Position numbers and translations under genes: made by a program. This document shows positions 34,848 through 44,958 of a stretch of DNA of 64,000 nt, one piece after another. The stretch lies in the NCBI GenBank assembly GCA_002778195.1, contig PCDI01000004.1, positions 2,374,418 to 2,438,417 on the forward strand. Direction: 5' to 3'. The notes under the pieces were generated by a model that ran no database searches, was not told the DNA's origin, and saw only the letters and a list, made by a program, of their open reading frames with translations. Positions within the stretch are counted from its first letter, which is position 1. Each line of letters begins with the position of its first letter. This DNA is from Raffaelea ambrosiae. Its lineage: Eukaryota > Ascomycota > Sordariomycetes > Ophiostomatales > Ophiostomataceae.

Positions 34848-37316
34848 ATGAGTGACCAAGGCGCAGGAGGCGGTGTGGACAGCACCATGGCATCCGGCCG
34901 CACGCGGACACAGCCAGACACCGAAGCCGTTCAGACCGAGACGACCACAGAGGTGCGCAGCCCGCCAACACAGCAAAGCGCCGTCGGCGGCAACTTCGCA
35001 TCTGCCAAGGCATCAGAACAGGATCCCCGCTCATCGGCCGGCCCGGCATCCGGAACGAGAAGCCCTCCGGCCACCAGCACGCCGCCGCCGTCCATGTCCT
35101 ATCAGGCCAGCCAGCTGCCGGTCCCGGCGGCTCTGCGCGACCAGCAGCCGCAGCGCCTATCTGCCCAGGACGTCCTGGACCAGAGCCAGGAGCAGCAGGA
35201 CGTTCACATGGCCGAGGAGATCCAGCAACAACATCACCAGCTTGAGCAGCAGCAGCAACAGCAGCAACAGCAGCAGCAGCAGCAGCAGCAACAGCAACAG
35301 AAGCATCAGCGCCAGCTGCAGCAGGTCCAGCACCAGTTCCAGCTGCTACAACAGCAGGAGCAACAACAGCGGCAACGGCAGAGCCGCCAACTCCAGCAGC
35401 AGCAGCAGCAGCAGCAACAACAACAGCCACGCGCGCAAGCCGACCATGGCCAGCGCCATCGGAGCAGCCGGCAGCAGCGCCGGGAGCACCACCACGACGC
35501 AGACCAGCAGCAGCAGACGGCAACGCAGGCGCACAAGATCGAGCCGCCCGTCACCAAGGCCACGCTGAGCGAGTTGGACGTTGGCAAAATCATCCACAAC
35601 CCGAAGCTGCGGCACGACATCAACTACGACCCGGAGCTGCACTTCCGGCCGAACCTAGACGGCGAGAAGGGCCGTCGCAAGCAGGAGAAGGCGCAGCAGT
35701 TCTGGGACAGGCTGCGCGATGACCTCATCCAGTTCGTCGTGGACCGCGACGAGTTCCTCCGGACCCACGAGCCGGAAGACTGGTCGCTGCCCACGCTGCT
35801 GAGCGCCGTCAAGGACATCATCCAGACCCTGGTGCCGGCCCGCGACCGCGAAACGTTCAACATCGGACTCAACGTGCCGTTCATGATGCAGGAGTTCAAC
35901 CGCGGCGTATTCGACCTGGACAAGACGGCGTCGTGGCTGTCCTCCGTGCTGAAGCTCCACTGCGCCCCCATGCGGGACGACTGGGTGGACGAGATGTACC
36001 GGGAGCTCAGCCGCGGCAACCAGGATAACGACATGGACCAGCTGGTGAAGGGCATGTGCAGCCTGCTCAGCGTGCTGGAGGCCATGAAGCTGGACGTGGC
36101 CAACCACCAGATACGGTGTCTGCGCCCTCTGCTGATCGAGGACACGGTCCACTTTGAGCGGCGCTTCTTCAACAAGAAGATTGACCACGGCCGCATGACG
36201 GTCGAAGGCGCCGCCAACTGGTACCAGCGCGCCAAGCGCGACTTTGCCAACACCAGCGTCCGCCACAAGCAGGCCTTTGGCGAGATGGACGTCTTCTTCC
36301 ACGGGCTCGCCAAGCTGCTGCTGCCCTGCGTCGACGTCGCCCAGATCCCCAACACGTTCATCTTCGACGAGGACCGCATCGTCAAGCTGCGCTCCGACAT
36401 GTTCGACGCCATCCACCTGGAGATCTGCATGAAGGTCTACGAGATGGCCGAGGCCGAGGAGATAGCCGCCTCCCGCGGAGCATCGTCCCCGTCGCCCAAC
36501 GCCGCCCGCCTGTCGACCCTGGCGGTGCCCTCCTACGTCGAGCACCAGAGCCGCTTCGACTTCAACACGCCGCCGCTGTCGGCCGTGTCGGGGTCCCCCG
36601 CGTCGTCGCGCCCTTCGAGCCTGAACCTCAGCGCCTGTGGCTCCACGCCGTCCTCGCCGCGGAACTCGTCGTCCCCGATCGAGATCATCGACGCGGAGGG
36701 CGCCACACCGCCGCGGCAGCCTGCCGACTTCGCCGAGGCCCGGGCCCGGTCCCAGAGGCTGTACTCGAGCCTCGTCTCGCTCCTGCAATCCGCGTCGCCG
36801 ATCGCGCGGCCGACTCAGCGATGGGAGGACCTGTGGTCCAAGATGGCCGTCGAGGTCTATCGGGCACTGACCAGCGCGACGACGCGCCAGAGGCACATGT
36901 CGCTCAAGGATGTCGAGAAGCGTCTCGAGAGTGCCTTGCGGCCCTTCTCGCCCATCCAGGCCGAGGTCGAGACCAACTTCCAGGACCGCCTGGTCGCTGC
37001 CCTTGCCCGGCGCGTCAAGGACTTCAAGACGATGCCTTGTGTTGGCCTGTTCGTGGTCGCTGCCGGCGGACGCATCCACCCGGCGCCTGCCCGGGCTCCC
37101 GAATCTACCACGGCTGCAGCCACGGCTGCAGCCGCCGCCGCCGCCGCCGCCGTTGCACTGGTGTCTCGCAGCAACGCGCGCGTTGTTGACCCCCGTGAAG
37201 ATGGCGGCATCGAGGACATGGCGACCCGCCTGGCCCATCTAGGTGTTCTCCATTGGCGGGTCTGGGGCGACATGGTCTACGAGCCTCAGGAGGCTGATGA
37301 CGAAATGTCTGCATAA
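34848..37316 (+). CDS. TCP11/Sok1-family protein with long poly-Gln region
   Basis: 822 residues from the ATG at 34848. The in-frame ATG at 34752 would add 32 Thr-rich residues and cannot be excluded. The N-terminal 240 or so residues are disordered, with Ser/Thr/Pro-rich sequence then long Gln runs (CAG/CAA codons, 35,226-35,430). The TCP11 domain follows: LDVGKIIHNPKLRHDINYDP, WDRLRDDLIQFV, LLSAVKDIIQTLVP, MMQEFNRGVFDLDKTASWLS, HCAPMRDDWVDEMY, and EAMKLDVANHQIRCLRPLLI. These blocks match fungal Sok1. Yeast SOK1 is a high-copy suppressor of loss of protein kinase A, so a role in cAMP/PKA signalling is inferred. The C-terminal part has a Ser/Pro-rich linker and an Ala run (37,126-37,155). The sequence is strongly GC3-rich, which makes long antisense shadow frames. 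Confidence 0.88.
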   Translation: MSDQGAGGGVDSTMASGRTRTQPDTEAVQTETTTEVRSPPTQQSAVGGNFASAKASEQDPRSSAGPASGTRSPPATSTPPPSMSYQASQLPVPAALRDQQPQRLSAQDVLDQSQEQQDVHMAEEIQQQHHQLEQQQQQQQQQQQQQQQQQQKHQRQLQQVQHQFQLLQQQEQQQRQRQSRQLQQQQQQQQQQQPRAQADHGQRHRSSRQQRREHHHDADQQQQTATQAHKIEPPVTKATLSELDVGKIIHNPKLRHDINYDPELHFRPNLDGEKGRRKQEKAQQFWDRLRDDLIQFVVDRDEFLRTHEPEDWSLPTLLSAVKDIIQTLVPARDRETFNIGLNVPFMMQEFNRGVFDLDKTASWLSSVLKLHCAPMRDDWVDEMYRELSRGNQDNDMDQLVKGMCSLLSVLEAMKLDVANHQIRCLRPLLIEDTVHFERRFFNKKIDHGRMTVEGAANWYQRAKRDFANTSVRHKQAFGEMDVFFHGLAKLLLPCVDVAQIPNTFIFDEDRIVKLRSDMFDAIHLEICMKVYEMAEAEEIAASRGASSPSPNAARLSTLAVPSYVEHQSRFDFNTPPLSAVSGSPASSRPSSLNLSACGSTPSSPRNSSSPIEIIDAEGATPPRQPADFAEARARSQRLYSSLVSLLQSASPIARPTQRWEDLWSKMAVEVYRALTSATTRQRHMSLKDVEKRLESALRPFSPIQAEVETNFQDRLVAALARRVKDFKTMPCVGLFVVAAGGRIHPAPARAPESTTAAATAAAAAAAAAVALVSRSNARVVDPREDGGIEDMATRLAHLGVLHWRVWGDMVYEPQEADDEMSA
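35244..35430 (+). repeat. Poly-Gln-encoding CAG/CAA repeats
   Basis: Imperfect CAG/CAA codon arrays at 35247-35301 and 35394-35424, separated by Gln/Arg/His-rich sequence, inside the Sok1-like gene. Mixed CAG/CAA use makes it less prone to slippage than pure CAG. Confidence 0.9.
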
Positions 37317-37820
37317 AAGTCTCAAACCAACCAACAGAGGGAAACCAATTGCCCCCCCTCAAAAGATTTTTTTTACTCGACTTTCCTCCTCGAGTGAACC
37401 AACATCACGACATATAGATCACCAGCATTGTACAGGAGCATGCAGTGCTATCTGTTTTCCTTTTTTCTTTTTCCTTTTCTAGTTTGGGTTGATTATTACG
37501 GTGTTTTATGGCTTTTTACGAATACCCCCTATAGCATATAATACTTGCCCGTCATTTCCTTGCCTCTCCCAAACCCACCCCTATTTCGTCACATCCAACT
37601 CGAGTCATGGAAAATAAATTGGTGCTTGGCGGCAGGGGAAAAAAATTCACAACAGCTGGATCCCAGAGGCATTTTCGTTGCTCTTTTGGCGTTTTTTTTG
37701 GGGGGGGGGGTTGGCTTTTGTCTTTCATGTGTGTTCATGCTTGGATTGGCTGGCTTCATGTATTTGCATTTGGAACGCTTTTGTTCCCGGGTTTTTGCTT
37801 GCAAAAAAAAAAAAAAAAAA

Positions 37821-37875
37821 NNNNNNNNNNNNNNNNNNNNNNNNNNNNNNNNNNNNNNNNNNNNNNNNNNNNNNN
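37821..37875. other. Assembly gap, 55 N
   Basis: Fifty-five N characters bounded by A18 on the left and G7 on the right. Homopolymers at both edges suggest that sequencing or assembly failed in a simple repeat. True length is unknown. Confidence 0.98.
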
Positions 37876-38640
37876 GGGGGGGCGGGCTGCGCATGTTTAG
37901 CATTTTTTCCGTCACTGTCGTCATCACTGGCATAAATGTCTGTACCAAAAAGCAACGTTTTTTATGTCTATAGAATTGAATATGCCACCGGCAATCTTTT
38001 ACTTGCATCACTCTACTCTCAGCGGTGACCTCACTGCGATCACGCAAAGTTGCCCTAATGCCTCTGGTGGCTGAAACGCACTGCTACTCGTAGTTACGTG
38101 CCATATGTTTTTTTTTCTTTTCTCATAACTCGGGCTGATCTCAAAGAGGGAGCCCATGGGCTGACTGAAACAACGCAGGTAGGTTGGGAAGCCAAGGATG
38201 AAAATAAGAGATTGTGGTTGTTCCTGCCATAAGGCTGTGTGGCGCCCTTCCTTTTTTCCTTTTTTTTTTAAATATGGGGTTTTTTTTTTTTTTTGCCTTG
38301 CCTTGGGTTGCATCGGACAGCCCGAAAGCCAGGGTGGTTGCAGAATCAACCAAGAAGGGGAGGAGAAAATTGAAAAGAGGCAACAGGGCACGAGGATGAG
38401 TGAGACATGCGAGTACGCCCCAGTTGCATATGCTGCTACCTTTTCATGCAGGAGGATAATATGTGTATATGTAGAGTATAACTACATAACAATACACGCA
38501 CGATGCATTGCGTCCATGTAGTCAGCAATGGTTGGGGGAGAAGACGAAAATTTTCGACGTGGCTGGATAAAATGGCAATTGGGAACGAGTGACGTAACAA
38601 GTCACACACAGTTACTTCATAGATGCAAACTTGTTCACCG

Positions 38641-38772
38641 GTTTTTTATTATTTATTTTCACTTATTTATTTGATTATGTATTCGATTATTTACTTTTTT
38701 TATTATTTATTTTTATTATTTTTTTTACTTATTTACTTTTATTATTATTATTTATGTATTTATTTCTTACAA
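38641..38772. repeat. AT-rich low-complexity patch
   Basis: About 130 bases almost free of G and C, made of TTAT/TTTA units (TTATTTATT and similar). Such DNA is easily unwound and could serve as a replication-origin or matrix-attachment element, but simple-repeat origin is equally possible. Confidence 0.7.
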
Positions 38773-39135
38773 TCCACAGTGTTTTTGACTGATTTTTGAC
38801 ATGGTGCATTATTGCCGTCTTGGTTCAACGTGTTAGTGAACCATTCGATGTTCACACACACAACGAAGCACACGCAATCCACACAACACACGCAACACAC
38901 AACAAATACTCCCCAAAACCATCCCCCCGTTTACCAAACGCTATGCAGTATTACATGGATATCTAATGCTTTTAGGAAATCATTCGTTACGATGTGTGGA
39001 CAATCGGGCTCATCAGAAAGTTCGAGGTACGGACAAAAAAAAAAGGCAAGGAAGACAGTCCCTGGAAAAGAAAGAAAAAAAGAGTCCGGAACGAAAAAAA
39101 CAAAAAACAAAAGACAAAAAGACCCCTCTCCTCTC

Positions 39136-40647
39136 TCACCGCAGATTGAGACGTGCCTGGTACGCCTTCCACGCCTTCTTCCGGTACCGCTGCGCCTCCG
39201 ATGGCGGGTCTGCGGCCGTGATGATGCCCCGGCCCACAATCACAATGTCCGTCCCGCGCCCAATCAGCTTGGCCGGCGTGTTGTACTGCTGACCCATGCC
39301 GTCACCTGCCAGCGCAGCATGGCCGCCTTTTTCTTTGCCGGCGTCGTCGTTCTCCCCCCCCTCCTCCTCCTCCTCCTCCTCCTCCTCGACCGGCGGCAGC
39401 TTGCAGCCCGGCGTCAGGATCACAAAGGTGTCGTCCTCCTGCGTGTTGAGCGTCTCCTGGGCGATGAAGCCCAGCACAAACCTGGGATGGGCGCGGGCGG
39501 CCTCGACGCAGGCCTGCGTGTAGGCGGGCGTCATCAGGCAGCCTTTGGACGACATCTGCGCCAGCAGCAGAATGCCGCGCTCCAGGGGTGCTTCTTCATG
39601 GAGGCCACTAAAGTAGTCGCCGCCACCGCTGCCGCTGCCGCTGCCGCCGCCGCCGCTGCTGCTGCTGCCAGCGGCGGCATTCTTGGCGGAAGAGGAAGAG
39701 CGGTGGTCGTGGTGGTGGTCGTGACCGCTGTTCTTGCCACGAGCTGTGCTGTCCTCACCGCCCGCAGTAGCACCAGCACCAGCACCAGCACCAGCACCAC
39801 CTCCCTCACCGCCACCCTGCGGCAGCCGCGGCGACTCCATTGGCTCGTAGCTCTGCTTCGTCACCGTCGTGATGGAGACCACGCTGCTCTTGCGGCGTTC
39901 ACCGCCACCACCCGATAGGCCACCCTGGAGGCCACCCGGGAAGCCACCTTGGAGGGAGCTGCCATGTGCGGGCTGCTGCTGCTGCAGGCGCAGACTGTTG
40001 CTGCCGATCGTGGTGGCCCCATCCTTTCCCTTTTCCTTCTCTTTCCCTCCCTCTCGTTCTTCTTCTTCTTCCTTTTCCCCCTCTCCTTCCTCCGAGGCCC
40101 CGTCCACCGGCGTGCTCAGGGGCGAGACCAGGGGCGTGCCCACGGTGACAGACGTCTTCACCTCGTAGTGCACCCGTCCCCGCCAGTGGTCGGCCGCGTC
40201 CTGCAGCGCCGTCACGGCCGCCGGGCCGGCGTCCATGTTGACCGTCACCATGTGGGCCCAGTCGATGATGCGCGCCGTGCCCGCCGTGTACTGCTGCTGC
40301 ACCGTCTTGCCAATGTCGGCAAACTTGCGGTCCTCAAACAGCAGGAACCCATGCTTGCGTGCGAGCGCCGCCAGCTGGGCGCCGGTGCCCGTCTGCGGGT
40401 GGTAGTCCCAGCCGGACACGAGGTCGTAGTGTGTCTTGAGCACGACAATGGCGGGGCCCACGCGGTCCGCGAGCAGCAGCAGCGCGCGGGCCGTCGACAC
40501 GTCGGCGCTGAGGCACAGGTTGGACGACTTGGCCTCCATGAGGCGGTACAGGTAGGCCGTCAGCGGGTGCGCGGCCGACTCGGCGCGCTGCCCAAAGGGC
40601 GTCACGAGGGACGGGTGCTGGGCAGAGGCGACCTCGGCAGGAGCCAT
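39136..40647 (-). CDS. pyrG: Orotidine 5'-phosphate decarboxylase (pyrG/pyr-4/URA3)
   Basis: Catalyses OMP to UMP, the last step of de novo pyrimidine synthesis, in the cytosol. It is a single exon of 503 residues. The TIM-barrel core is intact: LCLSADVSTARALLLLADRV, LKTHYD (K71), LFEDRKFADIGKTVQQQY with the D106-K108-D111 catalytic triad pattern, WAHMVTVNMDAGP, then GILLLAQMSSKG, FVLGFIAQETL, VILTPGC, GQQYNTP for phosphate binding, and GRGTDIVIVGRGI. Two insertions break the barrel: about 175 residues (about 172-348) of Glu, Gly, Gln, Ser and GAGA repeats, and an acidic run (421-440). Filamentous Sordariomycetes carry an insertion at the first site, but this one is very long; Neurospora's enzyme is about 400 residues. 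All catalytic residues remain, so the enzyme is probably active. The start at 40647 is the first ATG and is preceded by a (CA)n stretch. Confidence 0.95.
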   Translation of the reverse strand: MAPAEVASAQHPSLVTPFGQRAESAAHPLTAYLYRLMEAKSSNLCLSADVSTARALLLLADRVGPAIVVLKTHYDLVSGWDYHPQTGTGAQLAALARKHGFLLFEDRKFADIGKTVQQQYTAGTARIIDWAHMVTVNMDAGPAAVTALQDAADHWRGRVHYEVKTSVTVGTPLVSPLSTPVDGASEEGEGEKEEEEEREGGKEKEKGKDGATTIGSNSLRLQQQQPAHGSSLQGGFPGGLQGGLSGGGGERRKSSVVSITTVTKQSYEPMESPRLPQGGGEGGGAGAGAGAGATAGGEDSTARGKNSGHDHHHDHRSSSSAKNAAAGSSSSGGGGSGSGSGGGDYFSGLHEEAPLERGILLLAQMSSKGCLMTPAYTQACVEAARAHPRFVLGFIAQETLNTQEDDTFVILTPGCKLPPVEEEEEEEEEGGENDDAGKEKGGHAALAGDGMGQQYNTPAKLIGRGTDIVIVGRGIITAADPPSEAQRYRKKAWKAYQARLNLR

Positions 40648-42456
40648 TGTGTGTGTGTGTGTTCAGGTGTGTGTTATATTCTTTTTTTGTGTAGTCTGTC
40701 CTGTTTCCTGTCGTCTTCTTCGTCTCGTCGTCTTCGTGTGTGAATCGCTCTCGTTCTTTCGTTCCTCTGTTGTGTGCACTGTGGTCTTTTTTTTTTCCTG
40801 CTGTCGCTGTCGCGTGCAAGTATTGGCTTTTTTTTTTTGTATGCGTCTTCCTTTTGCTCACTCCAGGCCGGCAGGGAAATCTGTAACAAGATGCAGGAGC
40901 CCAGACAAGAACGAAACTGCAGCCTGAAATTGACCAAAAAAAAAAAAGAAAGACCGAGCAATGGGTATGTGTACTCGTATGTAAAAAGAGGGGGGGGGGG
41001 AGGCGGCTGAAAATGGTTCTTTGTGAAGGATGAGGGGGCCAGTCTTTTTTTTTTAGAAAATAAAACCCGAAAAAAAAAGGCAATGCGGGGCGCCCGCTAG
41101 CGCAAAGATGCACTAACTAGTGAAGCGCCTCTCGAATCATTCAGTTTTTTGACGTATGTTAATATCACGTTTCTTATCACGTGACCAATTGGATAGGGTT
41201 AAGGGGCGTTGATATTTCGCCCTTTTCTGGTGGCGTCACTGTGATGGTATTATGCTGCGAGTATGTTTTGTAAACATGAAGGGGAAACTTTCGAGAGCGT
41301 AGTTCCTGCAATCGTTGGGGTGAGGTCTGTCACCGGCATGTTCCGGAGGTCGCAGGCGACAGTCGTTCGTATGTGTAGCATAGAACCACTCATCGACGAT
41401 GTCTACGCAGAGGACGGACAGGCGTCGTCGCTCCTGCCCAGAATGTTATGGTCGTCGCAAAGCCTCTTCATCTTGCGGTTGGATTCTTCCGATAGTTGGC
41501 GGGCTTCCGAGGTGCCTTGCCCGTCTTTGTTCAAGGTCTGACTCTTTTCATGATCGAATAAGCCGCCTCCGGAATGTTTCCGATCCCCAGGCTGGTGATA
41601 GACTGAGAGTGCCGAGGAGCCTTTCGCAGTTCCCAGCCGTGAGGACTGTCGACACTCCAAAAACTGGTGGCGGCCCGCTCGTTTGAGTCTTCCGTGACGT
41701 TGGATTTCTCTGATGTCCTGTCTGGCTGTGTTCCTGGCACCTTGAGTTGACAGGGGCAGAACTTGTTTGCCGTGTTTGGGAGAGACGCTGTTCCTGATGC
41801 TTCTATCTTCTGGTTGCAAACACGCCGTTCCTGTCACCGTTCCAATGTCTACCGGCTTCTCCTTTGTACCGGTACAGCGCATATTAGCCCAAAGAAATAC
41901 GCCAGACTATGTTCCCCCAGCGGCAGAGCCGCGCACGCACACACAGTCCACCCCAGGATGCACGCCGAGGGGTCACCTCACGCACCCCGGCTGATCACAG
42001 ATCGAGGCCCGGCGGGACAGGTGTAGCAGGTCGCCCATCATGAGGGCATGGAACTGGGTGTGCTAGCTATGGAATGATGCTTTAGAAAGACTTTGATAAG
42101 ACATACAGGAGTGCAGACTGCGTTGCTGCCCTGCCGATTTGTGCAGCCGCCATCTGCTCTGAGCCCAGGGCAAAGCAGGTACCTCCCTCTGCGTGCCCCA
42201 AAGGTTGAGGCAGCCGACACAAATCGGGCCGGACTCCAGCTCAGCTTGCTAAGACAGGACCAGGCCCTCCGGTCCTCTGGTCCCTCCGAATTCCCAGGCG
42301 GGACGCCATCCACCACACTGGCGCCCTGGGCAGCTCCCATAGGACCTGGCCGGACACCCGACCGAGAGGAGGGGACGGGCAACGGGGACCAAAGTCCCGG
42401 GGAGTGCGATGGGCCTCCACTAATAGAAGCTAATTCCAAGCAAGTTCCGCCAACTT
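40648..42456. other. Intergenic, possible decayed coding fragments on the minus strand
   Basis: Upstream of pyrG (promoter in the first few hundred bases, with T and A runs) and up to the tRNA gene. Minus-strand frames 41403-41882 and 41531-41740 look protein-like in short pieces (for example SLGIGNIPEAAYSIMKRVRP) but switch frame and match nothing I know. No gene is called. Confidence 0.35.
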
Positions 42457-42553
42457 GGGAGGATGGCGCAGTCGGTAGCGCGTTGGTCTCATACTGTTCT
42501 TAGCAACATATGGTAACATCCAGAGGTCGTGGGTTCGAGCCCCTCTCTTCCCA
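42457..42553 (+). tRNA. tRNA-Met (CAT), elongator type, with 24-base intron
   Basis: The acceptor stem GGGAGGA/TCTTCCC pairs 7 of 7 (one G-T) with discriminator A at 42553. The D stem GCGC/GCGC is perfect with GG at 18-19. The anticodon loop is CTCATAA with T33, CAT anticodon at 42490-42492 and A37. A 24-base intron at 42494-42517 lies at the canonical position after base 37. The T loop TTCGAGC is standard. A T8 run at 42554-42561 ends transcription by Pol III. A methionine initiator would show other features, such as a different T loop, so I call the elongator. There are two mismatches: T-T at the top of the anticodon stem (31-39) and T-T in the T stem (50-64). The gene may be functional or slightly decayed. 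Confidence 0.85.
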
Positions 42554-42561
42554 TTTTTTTT
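42554..42561 (+). terminator. Pol III oligo-T terminator of tRNA-Met
   Basis: Eight T residues start directly after the discriminator base of the tRNA, the standard RNA polymerase III termination signal. Confidence 0.85.
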
Positions 42562-42600
42562 TGGCAATTTTTTTGTGTGGGGGTTTTTTTTTGTGTGAAC

Positions 42601-44958
42601 TTACATCAACTTTCTTCCTTCTACTCTCGTGTCGAAATTGTGTTTGTCTTCTAGTGCAATGGTGTCTTTGGTTCTTGCTTCGTCCCGATTGGATGCCAAG
42701 TGTTCTTCTGTGCGTATACACCCAGCCAGAGGCATGCCACAAGAGGGATTTGGTCTCCAAAGATGGCCAAAATCCAGTGATTTTCTTCCTTGCCGCCACC
42801 AATGGCGACATTGCAGACCTGTAGGAAATAGCGGCATTCCGCTGCTGTGATGCGGTCTTCGCATGAAAAGTTGACCAAAATAGACGGATAAGGGCGCCAA
42901 TGTAGAAGAAAACGGGATCTCGGTCAGGCCCGCCGATATCATGTCCTCGATTGACCATGCCTCTTGGGGAAACGCCCCTTCCAGGTGATATATATCACAG
43001 ACATATTTGTATATGACGATGCCGTTGACGTATTGGTGACCGCCCTGATCGGTGATATTGCCCCAGTCGCACCGGATAGTGAAGTTTTTGGAGAATGTGA
43101 AAGTCCTCCCACCGGCATTGGAGCGAGTTCGACCTCCCGCAACAAATGCTCGCACGCGCTCCCCTCGCGGTGTCTCTTTGCAGTAGTCTGTCAATGGATC
43201 TTCAAGCAGCGCAACAGCAAGCCCACCGAGGTTCATGCCGATCTTGAGAAATCAGGAGCCCGCCCTGCGAGCTCTTTGTACACTTGAAGATTCTCTCCCG
43301 TATGCACACCGACTCTCGCCAACAGATTTGCCTCTGGCTTCCGGGCGAACATCCTCGGGGTTTCGCAAACCAACACTCCGCATGTCCTGCCACCCGCCTG
43401 CTGAACTTGGTCGCTTGTGGCAATTTTCGTAATGTCCTGGTCAGGCAAGGGCCATTGTTGTTTTAGTTCTTCTGCTTTTCGGCAATCCTTTGATGTAGTC
43501 TCTTGGAAGACTCTTGAAGAAGTAATAGAGGCGATTCTACTCGTCACATCCTTCCCATGCCATGACCAAGTCCCTGGGTCAGGCTGTTCCAATTTTGACC
43601 CAGCATGTTTTCCGTCCAGGCGTCTGAAGGATGTTCGCCATTCGTTGAAAATGGGCGTTGTCGTTGTTGAGCTGTCTGTCTAGTAGACACTTGGCCGGTA
43701 TTGTTCGTTGGGGGTTCATTGCAATTTTTTCCCCATCTGCGCGACTGAGTAGTGGACAACATCGTGTGGAGACATCCCCTCCCGCGAGAGTGCTTTCTGT
43801 GTGTTGAACTGGGGCAGTGTAGTCGAGGGCCGCCGGAGATCTTGAAGTGGGAATAGCTATGTGTGATGACAACTTTGGCCAGTGGGCGCCAGGAGAAAAG
43901 CCGATTTCAAGGTCGTCGATTCAAATTGAGGTCTGAAGACCGTTGCCCGCGATTACGCAGGAGTCGGTGGAAAGTTGCCGTAGGCCAAGAGGAAGCGGAC
44001 AAACAATGCACGAAAAACATCTGCCAAAGAATTTCGGCGTGTGTCCAGACGGGGTGTGGAAGACGTTCGGCCAACCAGTCTGTCTGGGTGTCAATGGAGG
44101 ACCATCCACGCAGAGCCCTTCCTCATATGTTCGATGCTGGGTCGAGAACGACCGAACCACGAATAGTGAACGGCTTGCTTGATGAGTCGCCATCACCAGG
44201 TTTCTTTTTTTTTGCATCCTGGTGTAACGAGTGCGCTGCATCGTCACTAGATTCCAGTCGTTTGCGTGAGCGCACTCGAGTACAATCATCCCACAAGCCC
44301 AGTCCTTGGTGTAGTGGGCTGACTCGACGTAATCGATGCGAAGGCGTAATTGTTTTCGATGATTTGCTGGAAACTCTTCTCATTCTCTGGGGTTATATTC
44401 CCTCGCTTGGAAATGGTACTTTCGTCAGTTTCCATCTCTGGGTTTGTCAAAGGTTGATCTCCTATCCATTTCAGATGGGCTAAGCATTCGTAATGCATTC
44501 GCTTTAGATAGAGCGGCCAGAGTTCTCTGGTCTTGTCCGTTTCTATCAACAGGCAGGCCCCTTTGGACTAGATCCAAGCAACCATCTGAGCAACCATCTG
44601 AGCGTGCTGATGGAATGAGGCTTTCCCACTGCATCCCGAAGCCGGGAACAGAGGATGGACCGAAAGTCCAGATGGGGTACGCCGAGAAGCAGAATCCCGA
44701 TAGCAAACGACCCGCGGAGCCTCCCATGGGGAATTTTGCTGTATCTGAGCTGGAACTGATTTCTGATTCCCTTAACAGCCCATCCAGTGCCGCTGCCGCT
44801 TGCAAGCTTGACATTGGCCTCGGCAAATCGAAAGGACTGCCCACGGCGAAATGAGCTGAGCGCTTGTGACTGCCCCCGAGTGTGCAGGGAAGCAAGAAAG
44901 AGCTCCGTCCTCGCCTGCAGCCCGGGCAGTTTGTGTCATGATGTCCTGGCTCGACCAC
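42601..44958 (-). pseudogene. Possible decayed or multi-exon gene of unknown family
   Basis: Minus-strand frames at 44958-44425, 44549-44286, 44289-43921, 43872-43579, 43592-43233 and 43236-42601 follow one another with overlaps and shifts. Several are protein-like, for example RELWPLYLKRMHYECLAHLK, YVESAHYTKDWACGMIVLEC, GVHTGENLQVYKELAGRAPD and LTDYCKETPRGERVRAFVAG. The junctions at 44286-44289 and 43233-43236 change frame without convincing splice sites, which suggests a pseudogene broken by frameshifts; an intron-rich gene is the alternative. No family is recognised. A segment at 43012-43086 resembles a HET-s-type amyloid motif, which would fit a fungal incompatibility (NLR or HeLo-type) gene, but this is speculative. 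Confidence 0.25.

Larger units (their letters stand above)
37317..39135. other. Intergenic region with assembly gap and AT-rich patch
   Basis: Converging 3' flanks of the Sok1-like gene and pyrG. No gene seen. Plus-strand frames through 38812-39918 are antisense to pyrG or read non-coding DNA. Homopolymers at 37803-37820 (A), 37693-37711 (T/G) and 38261-38295 (T) are prominent. Confidence 0.5.

Noticed and set aside
35655..37238. 527-residue minus-strand open frame
   Set aside because: Exactly antisense to the GC3-rich Sok1-like gene; Gly/Arg/His/Val-rich composition with no domain. It is a codon-bias shadow.
39949..40743. 264-residue plus-strand frame
   Set aside because: Antisense to pyrG; composition follows the repeat insertion.
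43863..44483. 206-residue plus-strand frame near the tRNA
   Set aside because: No motif and irregular composition; it overlaps the more protein-like minus-strand frames.
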